NCBI GenBank assembly: GCA_913031575.1 | Contig: CAJWEV010000003.1 | Location: 43,722 to 107,721, forward strand | Length of the DNA stretch: 64,000 nucleotides | Source: an uncultured Halieaceae bacterium | GTDB taxonomy: Bacteria > Pseudomonadota > Gammaproteobacteria > Pseudomonadales > Halieaceae | Reading direction: 5' to 3' | Shown here: piece after piece, positions 27,818-37,491 of the stretch | Layout: each line of letters starts with the position of its first letter | How positions within the stretch are numbered: the stretch's first letter is position 1 | Made by a program: the position numbers and the translations under genes | Notes under the pieces: model-generated | The model's database searches: none | What the model was told of the DNA's origin: nothing | Seen by the model: only the letters and a program-made list of their open reading frames with translations

Positions 27818-28648
27818 TCAAACGCTGTGGGACAGAAGCATTGCTGCTCTCGGGCCCGCGGCTATACCACAGTCCTCTGGATAGCCAACCGAAACGAGGT
27901 AGAGACCCTCGCTGCTCGCCGTATCGCCTGCCTTCCTTCGATCTTTACTAATAAAAACCTGTTCGAACCAGGTTTGCGTTTTGAGATCTGCCCCAACCAG
28001 CATCAGACTTCCAACAATGTTGCGCACCATATGATGTAGAAAGGCATTAGCCTCCAGATCAACAATGACAAAATCGTTTTTGCGACAGACTGAGATGTTA
28101 AATAAGTGACGCCAAGGCGTAGTGCTCTGACAGCTGGCCGCTCTGAATGCGCTGAAATCGTGCTCGCCCAGGAGCAGTTGCGCGCATTGATGCATCGCTT
28201 CTGCACTCAATGGCCTTTTATACCAGGTCACCAAACCCGAGAGCTGTGCTGATCGAGTTGGTGTGTTGGCGATAATATATTGATAGCGTCGCGAGACAGC
28301 ACTGAAACGCGCATGGAATTCACTGGAGACAGATCCAGCCCAATGAACTGAAACAGCGTCGGGTAGCTCACTGTTAACGCCCAATACCCAGGACTTCAAA
28401 CTCCGCCCGACAGGGTCTTCAAAATGAACGATTTGCCCGGATGCGTGAACACCTGTGTCTGTGCGTCCCGAACACCAGGTGCGAATTGGCTGATTACCAA
28501 TGATACTCAGTGCAGCTTCGAGCGTCTCCTGAACCGTAAGCACATCGTGCTTTGACTGGGCCTGCCAGCCGCTAAATGCCCTTCCGTCGTACTCTACGCG
28601 CAGCGCGATTCGAGTGCCTGGATCGATTCTTTTATTCGAAAATTTCAT
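27818..28648 (-). CDS. truA: tRNA pseudouridine(38-40) synthase TruA
   Basis: TruA makes pseudouridine at positions 38-40 of the anticodon arm. The protein is 276 residues. The catalytic Asp is in CSGRTDTGVHASGQ, and the family start ALRVEYDGRAFSGWQ and the motif ANAFLHHMVRNIVGSLM are intact. It precedes trpF by 32 bases. In Pseudomonas, fimV lies between asd and truA; here the interval is only 113 bases and holds no gene. Confidence 0.96.
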   Translation of the reverse strand: MKFSNKRIDPGTRIALRVEYDGRAFSGWQAQSKHDVLTVQETLEAALSIIGNQPIRTWCSGRTDTGVHASGQIVHFEDPVGRSLKSWVLGVNSELPDAVSVHWAGSVSSEFHARFSAVSRRYQYIIANTPTRSAQLSGLVTWYKRPLSAEAMHQCAQLLLGEHDFSAFRAASCQSTTPWRHLFNISVCRKNDFVIVDLEANAFLHHMVRNIVGSLMLVGADLKTQTWFEQVFISKDRRKAGDTASSEGLYLVSVGYPEDCGIAAGPRAAMLLSHSV

Positions 28649-28761
28649 TGAGGTTAGTTTAAGTTGTCTAACAATGACCGGCCAACCGCATAGCGCCTTG
28701 TGTTCATAATGACCCAGCGGTCCCCTAACACCAACATGCTAACCGCGATCTGAATAAGTTG

Positions 28762-29784
28762 TCAGAGGTATTTTTCGATGAGAACTTCAGCAATCTGGAT
28801 GGAGTTCAGTGCCGCACCTTTGCGAAGATTATCAGACACCACCCAGAGGTTTAGCCCGCGCTCACAACTGATATCAGAGCGAATACGGCCTACAAACACG
28901 GAGTCAGCACCAGCTCCCTCCGAGACTGGTGTTGGATAACCCCCGTCCCGTCGCTCATCAATCACTTCAATGCCAGGTGACGCCTCGAGCAGCACCCTGG
29001 CCTGCTCCGCGCTGAATGCCTCGCGCATTTCGATGTGCACGGCCTCAGAATGCCCGTGAAAGACGGGTACGCGAACGCATGTGGGATTCACCAAAATTGA
29101 GTCATCCTCTAGAATTTTCTGGGTCTCCCACACCATTTTCATTTCTTCACGCGTGTATCCGTTGTCCTGAAACGTGTCGATGTGCGGCAGTGCGTTAAAC
29201 GCGATGCGCTTCGGGTAAACCTTTGCCTCCGCCGGCTTACCGTTCAGGAGGCGTGCCGTCTGGCTTGCCAGCTCTTCGATTGCAGACTTGCCGGTACCGC
29301 TGACCGCCTGATATGTGGCAACGTTAATTCGCGTAATGCCTACCGCGTCATGAATTGGCTTCAGCGCAACCAGCATCTGAATGGTCGAGCAGTTCGGATT
29401 CGCAATGATATTAGTCTCAGCATAGTTCGCAATGGCATGTGAATTCACTTCGGGTATCACCAGCGGAATGCTGTCATCCCGCCTGAAATGCGAAGTGTTG
29501 TCGATGACCACACATCCAGCAGCCGTTGCCTTGGGAGCGAACTCTGCGCTGATTGAGCCGCCCGCAGAGAACAGAGCGATATCCACCTGAGAAAAATCAA
29601 AATCAACCAGGTTTTGAATGGTAATTCGCTTACCTTTAAAAGGCAGACTCGTGCCAGCTGACCTCTCAGACGCCAGGAGGTATAAATTTTCAACGCGGAA
29701 ATTGCGCTTCTCTAATAGCTCAAGCAGGACTTCTCCAACGGCGCCAGTAGCACCAACAATGGCTACGTTGTAAGTTTTCACCAA
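28762..29784 (-). CDS. asd: Aspartate-semialdehyde dehydrogenase
   Basis: Asd reduces aspartyl phosphate to the semialdehyde, feeding lysine, threonine, methionine and diaminopimelate synthesis. The protein is 340 residues. The NADP loop is AIVGATGAVGEVLLELL and the active-site Cys is in IANPNCSTIQM. The conserved VPVFHGHSEAVHIE is present. It follows leuB by 13 bases, as in Pseudomonas. The 113-base gap beyond it shows no strong terminator, so read-through into truA is possible. Confidence 0.96.
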   Translation of the reverse strand: MVKTYNVAIVGATGAVGEVLLELLEKRNFRVENLYLLASERSAGTSLPFKGKRITIQNLVDFDFSQVDIALFSAGGSISAEFAPKATAAGCVVIDNTSHFRRDDSIPLVIPEVNSHAIANYAETNIIANPNCSTIQMLVALKPIHDAVGITRINVATYQAVSGTGKSAIEELASQTARLLNGKPAEAKVYPKRIAFNALPHIDTFQDNGYTREEMKMVWETQKILEDDSILVNPTCVRVPVFHGHSEAVHIEMREAFSAEQARVLLEASPGIEVIDERRDGGYPTPVSEGAGADSVFVGRIRSDISCERGLNLWVVSDNLRKGAALNSIQIAEVLIEKYL

Positions 29785-29797
29785 ACTTCTCCAGACA

Positions 29798-30883
29798 TTA
29801 AGAAAGACTTGTAATGACGGCTACCACGGCATCGCCCATGGCTTCCGTAGTCGTCGCATCAGCAGCCTTGCTCGCTATGTCGCGAGTACGTAAACCTGCG
29901 TTTAATACCTGCTCTACTGCGGCTTCAATAGCATTTGCAGCTGCGCCCTCATCGAGTGAATAGCGCAAAAGCATGGCAGCCGATAGTATGGTCGCCAGGG
30001 GGTTTGCCTTGCCCGCACCCGCGATATCAGGCGCAGAACCATGGACCGGTTCGTACAGTCCTCGGGATTCCGCGTTTAGTGAAGCCGATGGCAACATCCC
30101 GATAGACCCGGTCAGCATAGCAGCCGTATCGGATAAAATATCGCCGAACAGATTACCGGTTAACATCACGTCAAACTGCTTCGGTTCACGCACCAATTGC
30201 ATAGCGGCATTGTCGACGTACATGTGGCTCAACTCGATATCCGGGAAGTCTGCGGATACCTCGGTTACGACGTCGCGCCAAAGCATGGTCACTTCCAACA
30301 CATTGGCCTTGTCCACGGAACATAGTCGACCCTTTCGTTTTTGGGCAAACTGGAAGGCTAATTTAGCGATACGACCGATTTCGGTCTCATCATAGATATC
30401 CGTGTTAACACCAGTCCTAACACCTTCGACTGAGGTTTCCACGCCTCGTGGCTCACCGAAATAAATCCCTCCAGTGAGCTCTCTGACAATGAGCAGATTG
30501 AGACCCGCGACAAGATCGGGCTTAAGGCTTGAGGCATCTGCAAGCTGCGGATACAACATGGCAGGACGCAGGTTACAAAAGAGGTCCAAATCTGACCGGA
30601 TCGCCAGCAAACCTCGCTCAGGCCTCTCACCTGCGGGCAGCGTATCCCACTTCGGACCGCCAACAGCGCCCAGGAGAATCGCATCGGCCTGTCTAGCAAG
30701 TAACCTAGTAGCCTCCGGATAAGGGTCTCCGTGTCGGTCGATTGCCACGCCACCGAGGTCTGCCGAGTCGAATATTAGGTCCAGATCAAAGACATCGGCA
30801 GTTGCGTCTAGAACGCGCTTTGCCTGCTCTACTACCTCTGGGCCGATCCCATCTCCAGGCAGCAATAAAACACGGTGTGCCAT
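29798..30883 (-). CDS. leuB: 3-isopropylmalate dehydrogenase
   Basis: LeuB oxidises and decarboxylates 3-isopropylmalate with NAD in leucine synthesis. The protein is 361 residues. [19 protein letters not shown] opens the protein, and substrate arginines lie in the [16 protein letters not shown] segment. The NAD-binding end reads [19 protein letters not shown]. The ATG shares its A with the leuD stop (TGATG), so leuC-leuD-leuB are translated in series. Confidence 0.97.
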   Translation of the reverse strand: MAHRVLLLPGDGIGPEVVEQAKRVLDATADVFDLDLIFDSADLGGVAIDRHGDPYPEATRLLARQADAILLGAVGGPKWDTLPAGERPERGLLAIRSDLDLFCNLRPAMLYPQLADASSLKPDLVAGLNLLIVRELTGGIYFGEPRGVETSVEGVRTGVNTDIYDETEIGRIAKLAFQFAQKRKGRLCSVDKANVLEVTMLWRDVVTEVSADFPDIELSHMYVDNAAMQLVREPKQFDVMLTGNLFGDILSDTAAMLTGSIGMLPSASLNAESRGLYEPVHGSAPDIAGAGKANPLATILSAAMLLRYSLDEGAAANAIEAAVEQVLNAGLRTRDIASKAADATTTEAMGDAVVAVITSLS

Positions 30884-31533
30884 CAGAGGTTCACCTCGTT
30901 AAATAACCAAGGCTGAGTTCGTTGATGGCTTTGCTCGAAGGCGGTAATGGCGTCTTCACGCTGCAACGTAATCCCAATGTCGTCCAACCCTTCGAGTAAA
31001 CAGTTCCGTCTAAAAGGGTCGACTGTGAAGTTGACCTGGGCACCATCTGGCAGGGTTACTTGTTGACTAGTAAGATCTATGGTCAGGTTTACCACGTCGC
31101 CGTCTGCGGATTGTTGAAACAGGCTATCCACGACAGCTTCATCCAACTCGAGCGGTAGCAAGCCACTTTTAAACGCGTTGTTCTTAAAGATGTCAGCGAA
31201 ACTCGGCGCGATGACACACCGAATCCCAAACTGGACGAGCGCCCAAACAGCATGCTCTCTGCTTGATCCACAACCGAAATTCTCTCGACTGAGGAGAATG
31301 GATGCGCCCGCATACTTCGGCGCATTGAGCGAAAACTCGGGATTGGGCTGGCGAACTGCGCTAGGCGCAGCCTGGTCAAATGGATCTAGATACCGGAGCT
31401 CATCGAACAGATTGGGACCAAAACCTGTCCGTTTAATAGATTTCAGAAACTGCTTTGGGATGATCAGGTCAGTGTCAACATTAGCACGATCTAGTGGGAC
31501 GACCAGTCCACTGTGAACTCTAAACGCCTCCAT
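30883..31533 (-). CDS. leuD: 3-isopropylmalate dehydratase small subunit
   Basis: LeuD is the swivel subunit that joins LeuC to isomerise 2- to 3-isopropylmalate. The protein is 216 residues. It has the signatures [19 protein letters not shown] and [16 protein letters not shown], the latter forming part of the substrate site. The start codon shares one base with the leuC stop (TAATG), and the stop shares one base with the leuB start. Confidence 0.97.
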   Translation of the reverse strand: MEAFRVHSGLVVPLDRANVDTDLIIPKQFLKSIKRTGFGPNLFDELRYLDPFDQAAPSAVRQPNPEFSLNAPKYAGASILLSRENFGCGSSREHAVWALVQFGIRCVIAPSFADIFKNNAFKSGLLPLELDEAVVDSLFQQSADGDVVNLTIDLTSQQVTLPDGAQVNFTVDPFRRNCLLEGLDDIGITLQREDAITAFEQSHQRTQPWLFNEVNL

Positions 31534-32960
31534 TAGAGGGTCTCCAAGTGCGCTGGATGGGTAAATCGACCGGTGACTGCTGCCGCAGCTGCCATGGCAG
31601 GGCTTACTAGATGGGTACGACCACCAAACCCCTGTCGACCCTCAAAGTTTCGATTCGAGGTGGAGGCACACCGCTTGCCTGATTCAACCTTGTCTGCATT
31701 CATCGCCAAACACATCGAACAACCTGGCGCACGCCACTCCATCCCTGCATTCTTGAATACCTTGTCAAGGCCCTCGGCTTCAGCTTGCGCCTTCACCAAG
31801 CCCGAGCCTGGGACGACAAGCACACGCTCTACATTATCGGCCTTCTGATGGCCGCGAATAACGGCTGCCGCTGCACGCATATCTTCAATACGCCCATTCG
31901 TACATGACCCGATAAAAACCATATCAACAGAAATGTCGGTCAGTTTCATTCCCTGTTCAAGACCCATGTAGCCCAAAGCACGCTCGAGCGACTTCTTACC
32001 CGTCTCATCACACATTTCTTCAATGGTGGGGACTGTGCCTTCGATTGAAGTCACCATCTCAGGCGACGTACCCCAGGTGACCTGGGGTTCTATGGCTGAG
32101 GCGTCCATAATAAGTTCACGATCGAAGACGGCATCAGCATCGCTGTGCAGTGTCCGCCAATATTCCTCCGCCATCTCCCACTGCTCACCGATTGGTGCCA
32201 TTGGTCGGCTTTTAACGTAGTCCAGGGTAACTCGGTCGACAGCGACCATGCCCGCACGCGCACCTGCTTCTATCGCCATATTGCAAAGGGTCATTCGCCC
32301 CTCCATCGAGAGAGATCTTACGGCTGAACCTGCGAATTCCAGCGCGCAACCCGTCGCTCCCGCCGTACCAATCTTTCCTATTACCGCAAGAGCAAGGTCT
32401 TTTGCGGATACACCTGACTGGGCTTCTCCCTCGAGAACCACACGAAAATTATCCATTTTTTTGGTCAGCAAGCACTGTGTTGCCAACACGTGCTCAACTT
32501 CTGACGTACCAATACCGTGTGCGAGTGCACCAAATGCGCCATGAGTTGAAGTGTGGGAGTCACCACAAACAATAGTCATCCCGGGCAGTGTTGCACCTTG
32601 CTCAGGACCCATGACATGAACAATCCCTTGGCGCTGATCCGCTAAATCGATCAAGGGGATATTGAAATCATTGCAATTGCCATTGAGGGTCTCAAGCTGA
32701 ATCCTGCTGGTTGCGTCAGCCACACCCGCGTAGCCCCCCAACGCGCGTTCCTTGGGATCGGTCGATACATTGTGATCAGGCACGGCTACGTTTGCGTTCA
32801 AGCGACGCGGTGAACGACCGGCTAGGCGCAAGCCCTCAAAAGCCTGCGGAGATGTTACTTCATGGATTAAGTGTCTATCGATGTAAATCAGTGCTGACCC
32901 GTCGTCTTGTTGATCCACAAGGTGTGCATCCCACAGCTTATCGTAAAGCGTGCGTCCCAT
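31533..32960 (-). CDS. leuC: 3-isopropylmalate dehydratase large subunit
   Basis: LeuC carries the 4Fe-4S cluster of isopropylmalate isomerase. Cluster cysteines are visible in [13 protein letters not shown] and [13 protein letters not shown], and [15 protein letters not shown] is the substrate loop. The track starts at 33122, but the family start [13 protein letters not shown] is the ATG at 32958-32960, preceded by AGGGAA, giving 475 residues. It is the first gene of the minus-strand leu cluster. leuA is not in the window. Confidence 0.96.
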   Translation of the reverse strand: MGRTLYDKLWDAHLVDQQDDGSALIYIDRHLIHEVTSPQAFEGLRLAGRSPRRLNANVAVPDHNVSTDPKERALGGYAGVADATSRIQLETLNGNCNDFNIPLIDLADQRQGIVHVMGPEQGATLPGMTIVCGDSHTSTHGAFGALAHGIGTSEVEHVLATQCLLTKKMDNFRVVLEGEAQSGVSAKDLALAVIGKIGTAGATGCALEFAGSAVRSLSMEGRMTLCNMAIEAGARAGMVAVDRVTLDYVKSRPMAPIGEQWEMAEEYWRTLHSDADAVFDRELIMDASAIEPQVTWGTSPEMVTSIEGTVPTIEEMCDETGKKSLERALGYMGLEQGMKLTDISVDMVFIGSCTNGRIEDMRAAAAVIRGHQKADNVERVLVVPGSGLVKAQAEAEGLDKVFKNAGMEWRAPGCSMCLAMNADKVESGKRCASTSNRNFEGRQGFGGRTHLVSPAMAAAAAVTGRFTHPAHLETL

Positions 32961-33287
32961 AACGAATTCCCTACTGAGGCCGACAGCGATGATTGGCACT
33001 GCGACTGGCATTGTTGATTTGCCTGCGACCAACAATGTCGCCGAACGCGAGTTTAGCATAGATCCCGATTTCTGCGTCCACTCGACAGGCTGTGGATAAC
33101 TTTGGGGATCAATTCCTGCCATTTGGCGCCAGTGTCCAAAATGCTTTACTCAATTCAAGGGCGTCGATTATATAGGTGATATTTTTAACATATTAATCAG
33201 TTATTTATGATCGCACTGCCGATAGGGGTGTCAAAATAGATTTACAAGTAATGCGATATATCTCTAAAGATTATATGGGGACAATTT
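32961..33287. promoter_or_regulatory. leuC upstream region with an 8-bp inverted repeat and a perfect DnaA box
   Basis: This 327-base gap lies upstream of leuC and downstream of rlmKL. CATTGTTG (33009-33016) and CAACAATG (33030-33037) form a perfect inverted repeat with a 13-base spacer, 49-77 bases before leuC. It could be an operator for a dimeric regulator or an RNA hairpin in the leader, but no T-run follows. TGTGGATAA at 33091-33099 is the exact complement of the consensus DnaA box TTATCCACA. The stretch 33160-33290 is AT-rich. No ORF is supported here. Confidence 0.4.
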
Positions 33288-35483
33288 TTAATTCGCTTCG
33301 GAAATACCGCTCTTGTGGGTAAAACGCCAACACTTATGTATGTTCGGCGACTGATCAAAATCTGGGCCCAGAGACTCCCGAGTAATGTCCTCAACACAGT
33401 AACGCTCCATCAACGCAGTTACCATTTCAAACCGACGGTTATTGTTGGAAAAGTAGAGCACACCCTCGTCGGACAACCGATCCATCGTCAACGTTATCAG
33501 GACCTCATGATCACGTTGTACGTCGAAGTCAGCGCTGATCGACTTCGAATTAGAAAACGTCGGTGGATCCAATAGGATAAGGTCATATACACCCTCTTCC
33601 TCTCGTAACCATTTGAGTACATCTCCCTTTACAGCGCGATGTTTTTGATCAGATAAACCATTAATCGCCAGGTTTTCGCGATACCATTCAAGGTAGGTAT
33701 TGCTGAGATCAACACTCGTGGAATATCGAGCACCTCCCAGGCCAGCGTGAACACTAGCGACTCCCGTGTAACAAAAAAGATTTAGAAATCGCTTACCTGC
33801 GGCTTCTTCTCGAATGCGAGCTCGAATCGGCCGGTGATCTAGGAAGAGGCCAGTATCGAGATAATCAAAGAGATTGATCCACAATTTAGCGCCTAGCTCG
33901 TTGACTAAGCGTCTTTCATTTCGAGTAGACACGCGTTCGTATTGCTGGAGGCCCCGCTGTTTAGTGCGACGTTTGACTGCGATCTCCGAGCGATCCTCAA
34001 CGTTAAAGACTACCTGAACCGCGTCCAGTACCTCGTCAAAACGTCGGTTGGCGTCAACTTCCTTGACCGATTTCGGGGGCGCATATTCAGCCAAATGAAT
34101 ATCGGCACCATAAACGTCGATAGCGACGGCGTACTCAGGCATATCCGCGTCATAAACACGAAAGCACTCTGCCCCGCTGGCTTGTCGCCACTTGGCGAGC
34201 TTTTTTAGGTTCTTTTGAAGACGGTTTGCCACCATTTGCCCTCCTGCCGAGAGTACTGGCTGCGAGCACTCTTCCGTCTCAGGAGCTAATGGTGAATCTT
34301 TGATTCGCAGTTTATTGTGATCGCCCAACGAAAACAAAAAGAGCACAATGTCCAAAGGCCCACTCTTCATCTTGTAATTCTTATGACTTCGCAGACCTGT
34401 AGCCCGCGCATGCGCGGCGTCAGCTGCGATCACTGACGCATCCCATCCACCAAATTCCGCGTCCATTACCTGGCCCAGCGCGGCATATAAATGTGCCGCT
34501 GCCGACGGCGTACTTAGTCGCTCACCCCATGGCGGATTGACGACCAATAACCCTCTGTCCATCTTCTGATGTGTGGGCTTGGCAATATCCGATAGCTGCC
34601 TGAGGCGGACGCGAACAAAAGATCCCAGTTGCATTCGTCGGGCATTTTCCTCGGCTCGGCGGACAGCGGCTAAATCTCCGTCGTAACCTCTGATTTCAAC
34701 CCCGTATGGCAGTGACAAGCGCGCATTGCCTTTGGCCTCCGCAAGGATGGCTTGCCACTGATCGACCCGATGGCCGACCCACCCCATAAAACCATACCGC
34801 TCTCGATTGAGCCCCGGGGCTATATTTAAAGCGATCATTGCCGCCTCAATTAGAAGCGTTCCCGATCCACACATGGGATCAATCAGACTCTCTCCGCGCG
34901 CTGCGCGCTCAGCCCATCCGCAACGCAAAAGTATCGCAGCGGCAAGATTCTCCTTCAACGGGGCTTTCCCACCATCAAGCCTGTAGCCGCGCCGATGAAG
35001 GCTATCGCCGGACAAATCGATACTAAGCGCCAGCTTGCCCTTGTTAAGCTGCGCAACGACACGCAGATCAGGCCGCTTTGTATCAACTGACGGACGCTGA
35101 CCCTGGTGATCTCGAAAGAAATCGACTATCCCATCTTTTATTTTCAACGCACCAAAATGGGTATTCTTAATGAAGTTTGTCTGCCCGCGAAACTCAACAG
35201 CAAAGCGAGTTCGTGGTGTCATATGGTTAGACCAACGGACGCCCCGGGCCGCCGCATATACATCGTCCGTACTCGCCACGGCCGTATCTGAAAGCTTTAG
35301 AAGTATTCGATTTGCCAGACGACTCCACAGGCAAGCCCGATAAGCAACCGCGAGTGTCCCGCTGAAAAATACTCCCGCTGGTGTCTCTCTCACCGTTTGA
35401 GCTCCCAGCTCAGTCAGCTCGTCGACTAGCAAGGTTCCCAACCCCACGGGGCAGGTGGCGAGAAATGACAATGGATTTGTCAT
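33288..35483 (-). CDS. rlmKL: Bifunctional 23S rRNA methyltransferase RlmKL (G2445-N2 and G2069-N7)
   Basis: A 731-residue fusion that modifies two guanines of 23S rRNA. The N-terminal half (RlmL) has a THUMP-type region and the methyltransferase signatures DPMCGSGTLLIEAAMIA and VVNPPWGERL. The C-terminal half (RlmK) has LNLFCYTGVASVHAGLGGA and LILLDPPTFSNSK. Full length with both active sites intact. The ATG overlaps the stop of the upstream exported-protein gene by four bases (ATGA). Confidence 0.95.
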   Translation of the reverse strand: MTNPLSFLATCPVGLGTLLVDELTELGAQTVRETPAGVFFSGTLAVAYRACLWSRLANRILLKLSDTAVASTDDVYAAARGVRWSNHMTPRTRFAVEFRGQTNFIKNTHFGALKIKDGIVDFFRDHQGQRPSVDTKRPDLRVVAQLNKGKLALSIDLSGDSLHRRGYRLDGGKAPLKENLAAAILLRCGWAERAARGESLIDPMCGSGTLLIEAAMIALNIAPGLNRERYGFMGWVGHRVDQWQAILAEAKGNARLSLPYGVEIRGYDGDLAAVRRAEENARRMQLGSFVRVRLRQLSDIAKPTHQKMDRGLLVVNPPWGERLSTPSAAAHLYAALGQVMDAEFGGWDASVIAADAAHARATGLRSHKNYKMKSGPLDIVLFLFSLGDHNKLRIKDSPLAPETEECSQPVLSAGGQMVANRLQKNLKKLAKWRQASGAECFRVYDADMPEYAVAIDVYGADIHLAEYAPPKSVKEVDANRRFDEVLDAVQVVFNVEDRSEIAVKRRTKQRGLQQYERVSTRNERRLVNELGAKLWINLFDYLDTGLFLDHRPIRARIREEAAGKRFLNLFCYTGVASVHAGLGGARYSTSVDLSNTYLEWYRENLAINGLSDQKHRAVKGDVLKWLREEEGVYDLILLDPPTFSNSKSISADFDVQRDHEVLITLTMDRLSDEGVLYFSNNNRRFEMVTALMERYCVEDITRESLGPDFDQSPNIHKCWRFTHKSGISEAN

Positions 35484-36580
35484 AAGGTCGACTCTAGATT
35501 GTTAATTTGCCGCAGGATGGCGCGCCAATCTTGATACTGTTGCTCTAGCGTTCCCGCGAGTTTAAACACTTGCTCGTTTACATAAACCGCAGTCGCACGC
35601 GCTTCATTTTCTAACTCCAAAACCAATTCAAAGAGCTCCTGCTCATGAACCTTTAGTGATCGATGCGCTGCATACACAGCTTGTAACCGGGTAAACGTGG
35701 ATCCGTTCCGCAATGTCTCTGCACTTACACCGCGCTCGCGACGAAGGTCCAACCAATCCAGCTGTTCCTTACTCGCCCTCATCCAGAGGTAGTAGGCACC
35801 GCTGACCTCCCGAGAGACATTGGCTAGCTGTTCATCGATCGTATCCACAAACAAGAGTTCATAGTCTTGCAACCGATGCAGTCGAATAAGCATGGGATCG
35901 TCTCGACTCGGCTCACGTCGAATTGTGAAAAGGTCCGCCTCTTGAGCCAAATAATCAGGAAAGGATTCTGGAACCAATTCGCTCGCATAGCGTAATGATG
36001 ACAGCCTTCGTAAATACGACTCCTGATACGACAATGGAGACAGTGAATCCGCGATATCATTGACCACTGTGGCATAAAGATCTGCAAATGGATCGCGCTT
36101 CTCGTTCGTATAATCCTCCTCGACCGATATGTCATGATATTTAGCAGACAAGATCGTCTCACCGGTAACAGCGCGAGTAATAGCCTCAATAACAAGTTCA
36201 CGTCCATCAGATTCCAGAATCGACAACTGCACGCTTAGCTGCGGTATCACCGACGGCTCCGGGAACAGCCGAACTACCCCCCAATTGTCGTTACTTTCAA
36301 ACTCGCCCCTTAGACGCTGCCCGATCAAAAGGGCTTCGGTCTCCCTGAAGGCAGCTTCCATGTGTGTGCCGCTGTTATTGAGCACCTTGGTTTTGACCGA
36401 GATACCCACATCCAGCCGCATTGGGGGTGCGACAATCAAGCGGACAGATTGCTGTGAGACCCTTATCTGGTCATCAGAGGTGAGCGCGGCAGATGCCATC
36501 TGCGATAGTAAGGTAGTGAGAGCTAACAATAAAAAATTAAGTCGCATAAACCACCATTTTTTTCTGGGTATCGCCATCAT
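35480..36580 (-). CDS. Exported protein of unknown function
   Basis: About 366 residues. An N-terminal signal peptide is clear: RLNFLLLALTTLLSQMASA, with a likely cut after ASA. The first mature part looks beta-rich with a helper-domain feel (NWGVVRLFPEPSVIPQLSV, VTGETILSAKYHDISV). The C-terminal half is predicted helical, rich in Leu, Glu and Arg, with ELFELVLELENEARAT. I recognise no family. Three ATG codons compete. The one at 36578-36580 overlaps the stop of the lipoprotein gene as ATGA, and the one at 36545-36547 begins directly at the signal peptide. Overlaps at both ends place it in an operon with the lipoprotein and rlmKL. Confidence 0.75.
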   Translation of the reverse strand: MMAIPRKKWWFMRLNFLLLALTTLLSQMASAALTSDDQIRVSQQSVRLIVAPPMRLDVGISVKTKVLNNSGTHMEAAFRETEALLIGQRLRGEFESNDNWGVVRLFPEPSVIPQLSVQLSILESDGRELVIEAITRAVTGETILSAKYHDISVEEDYTNEKRDPFADLYATVVNDIADSLSPLSYQESYLRRLSSLRYASELVPESFPDYLAQEADLFTIRREPSRDDPMLIRLHRLQDYELLFVDTIDEQLANVSREVSGAYYLWMRASKEQLDWLDLRRERGVSAETLRNGSTFTRLQAVYAAHRSLKVHEQELFELVLELENEARATAVYVNEQVFKLAGTLEQQYQDWRAILRQINNLESTL

Positions 36581-37266
36581 TGCCGCGTCGAGCACACCTT
36601 TCCCCGTGTCAATGTCCGCTCACATCGGTACCCCAAAGCCTCCAAACTGTAGGGCGTAAAGTACTGATTGACAACGAGGGGAAATCGCGTTGCGGAGGTC
36701 TCTACTGAGGTCACCATCAACAACATTTCTGTCTTAACAGACAGTGACAGACGGTGTGTCACGTCCAAACCCTCCTCCAGCTCCAGTACAAAGAACAATT
36801 GATCCCCATCCCAGCCACAGCGCTGTATACCAAGTGTATCTACCGTGATGCTCAATCCTGATCCGTCATACTCGCATACGAGCGCAAAGCTCTTATCTCG
36901 TTTAACCCGGATACGCGCATCGTTCTGAATGACCTCCAACAGGAGTGGCTCGGTAATGATCTCCGCCAAGCGAGCCAATGTGACTAAATCGCTTTGATTG
37001 GGCAACGGGCTTCCCGCATAACCTCGCCCTTCCTCAGCGAGTCTGGCGCGACGGTCTGCTTCTCTCTGCACCCGGCGCGCCATCGAGCTTAGTTGAGCTT
37101 GTAAATTGTCGCTGCGAGCGAAGTCAATTTCCCAGTGACCCGTCATGTCGACAGGGGTCGCGATACGAGTAACCGCTTGGGTGTGTCGTTCATAGGCGCA
37201 TCCACCTAACAGAATCAGCCAGCAAATAGCGATAGGGCGCCAGAGCTTATAGGCAGGGCTTGTCAC
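36577..37266 (-). CDS. Putative lipoprotein of unknown function
   Basis: A protein of 229 residues starting at a GTG. The N-terminus PIAICWLILLGGCAYE is a lipobox signal with the lipidated Cys in LGGC, so the protein should be membrane anchored on the periplasmic side. The mature protein has GHWEIDFARSDNLQ early, a basic helical stretch (MARRVQREADRRARL), then a beta-rich region with a few Cys. I recognise no family. It is followed by an exported protein with a four-base overlap, and that gene in turn overlaps rlmKL. The three are co-transcribed. Confidence 0.75.
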   Translation of the reverse strand: MTSPAYKLWRPIAICWLILLGGCAYERHTQAVTRIATPVDMTGHWEIDFARSDNLQAQLSSMARRVQREADRRARLAEEGRGYAGSPLPNQSDLVTLARLAEIITEPLLLEVIQNDARIRVKRDKSFALVCEYDGSGLSITVDTLGIQRCGWDGDQLFFVLELEEGLDVTHRLSLSVKTEMLLMVTSVETSATRFPLVVNQYFTPYSLEALGYRCERTLTRGKVCSTRQ

Positions 37267-37491
37267 TCCGCGTGTACTCTTCAGGCCACCGCTTCTCTCA
37301 ACTGTAACTGCAATAACTTCCTGGCGGGGTCTCGGGGAAGTGCGGCAACTTTAGAGTTGGATTCGGACTGATCCATGTGGGCCTACCTCTTGTTCACAGT
37401 GGTGCTCGTTATTGACTCTGCTTTCTTAACTAACTTGTCTGGACGAATTTCCGCTTTGGTATCACTAAGGCATTGGTGCGACGCAAAAAGA

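Noticed and set aside
33091-33099. Replication origin near the DnaA box
   Set aside because: Only one perfect box is seen and there is no dnaA, dnaN, gidA or rpmH nearby, so an origin is not supported.
36285-36659. 124-aa plus-strand ORF across the lipoprotein/exported protein junction
   Set aside because: It is antisense to two overlapping genes with signal peptides in the correct frame, so it is a shadow.
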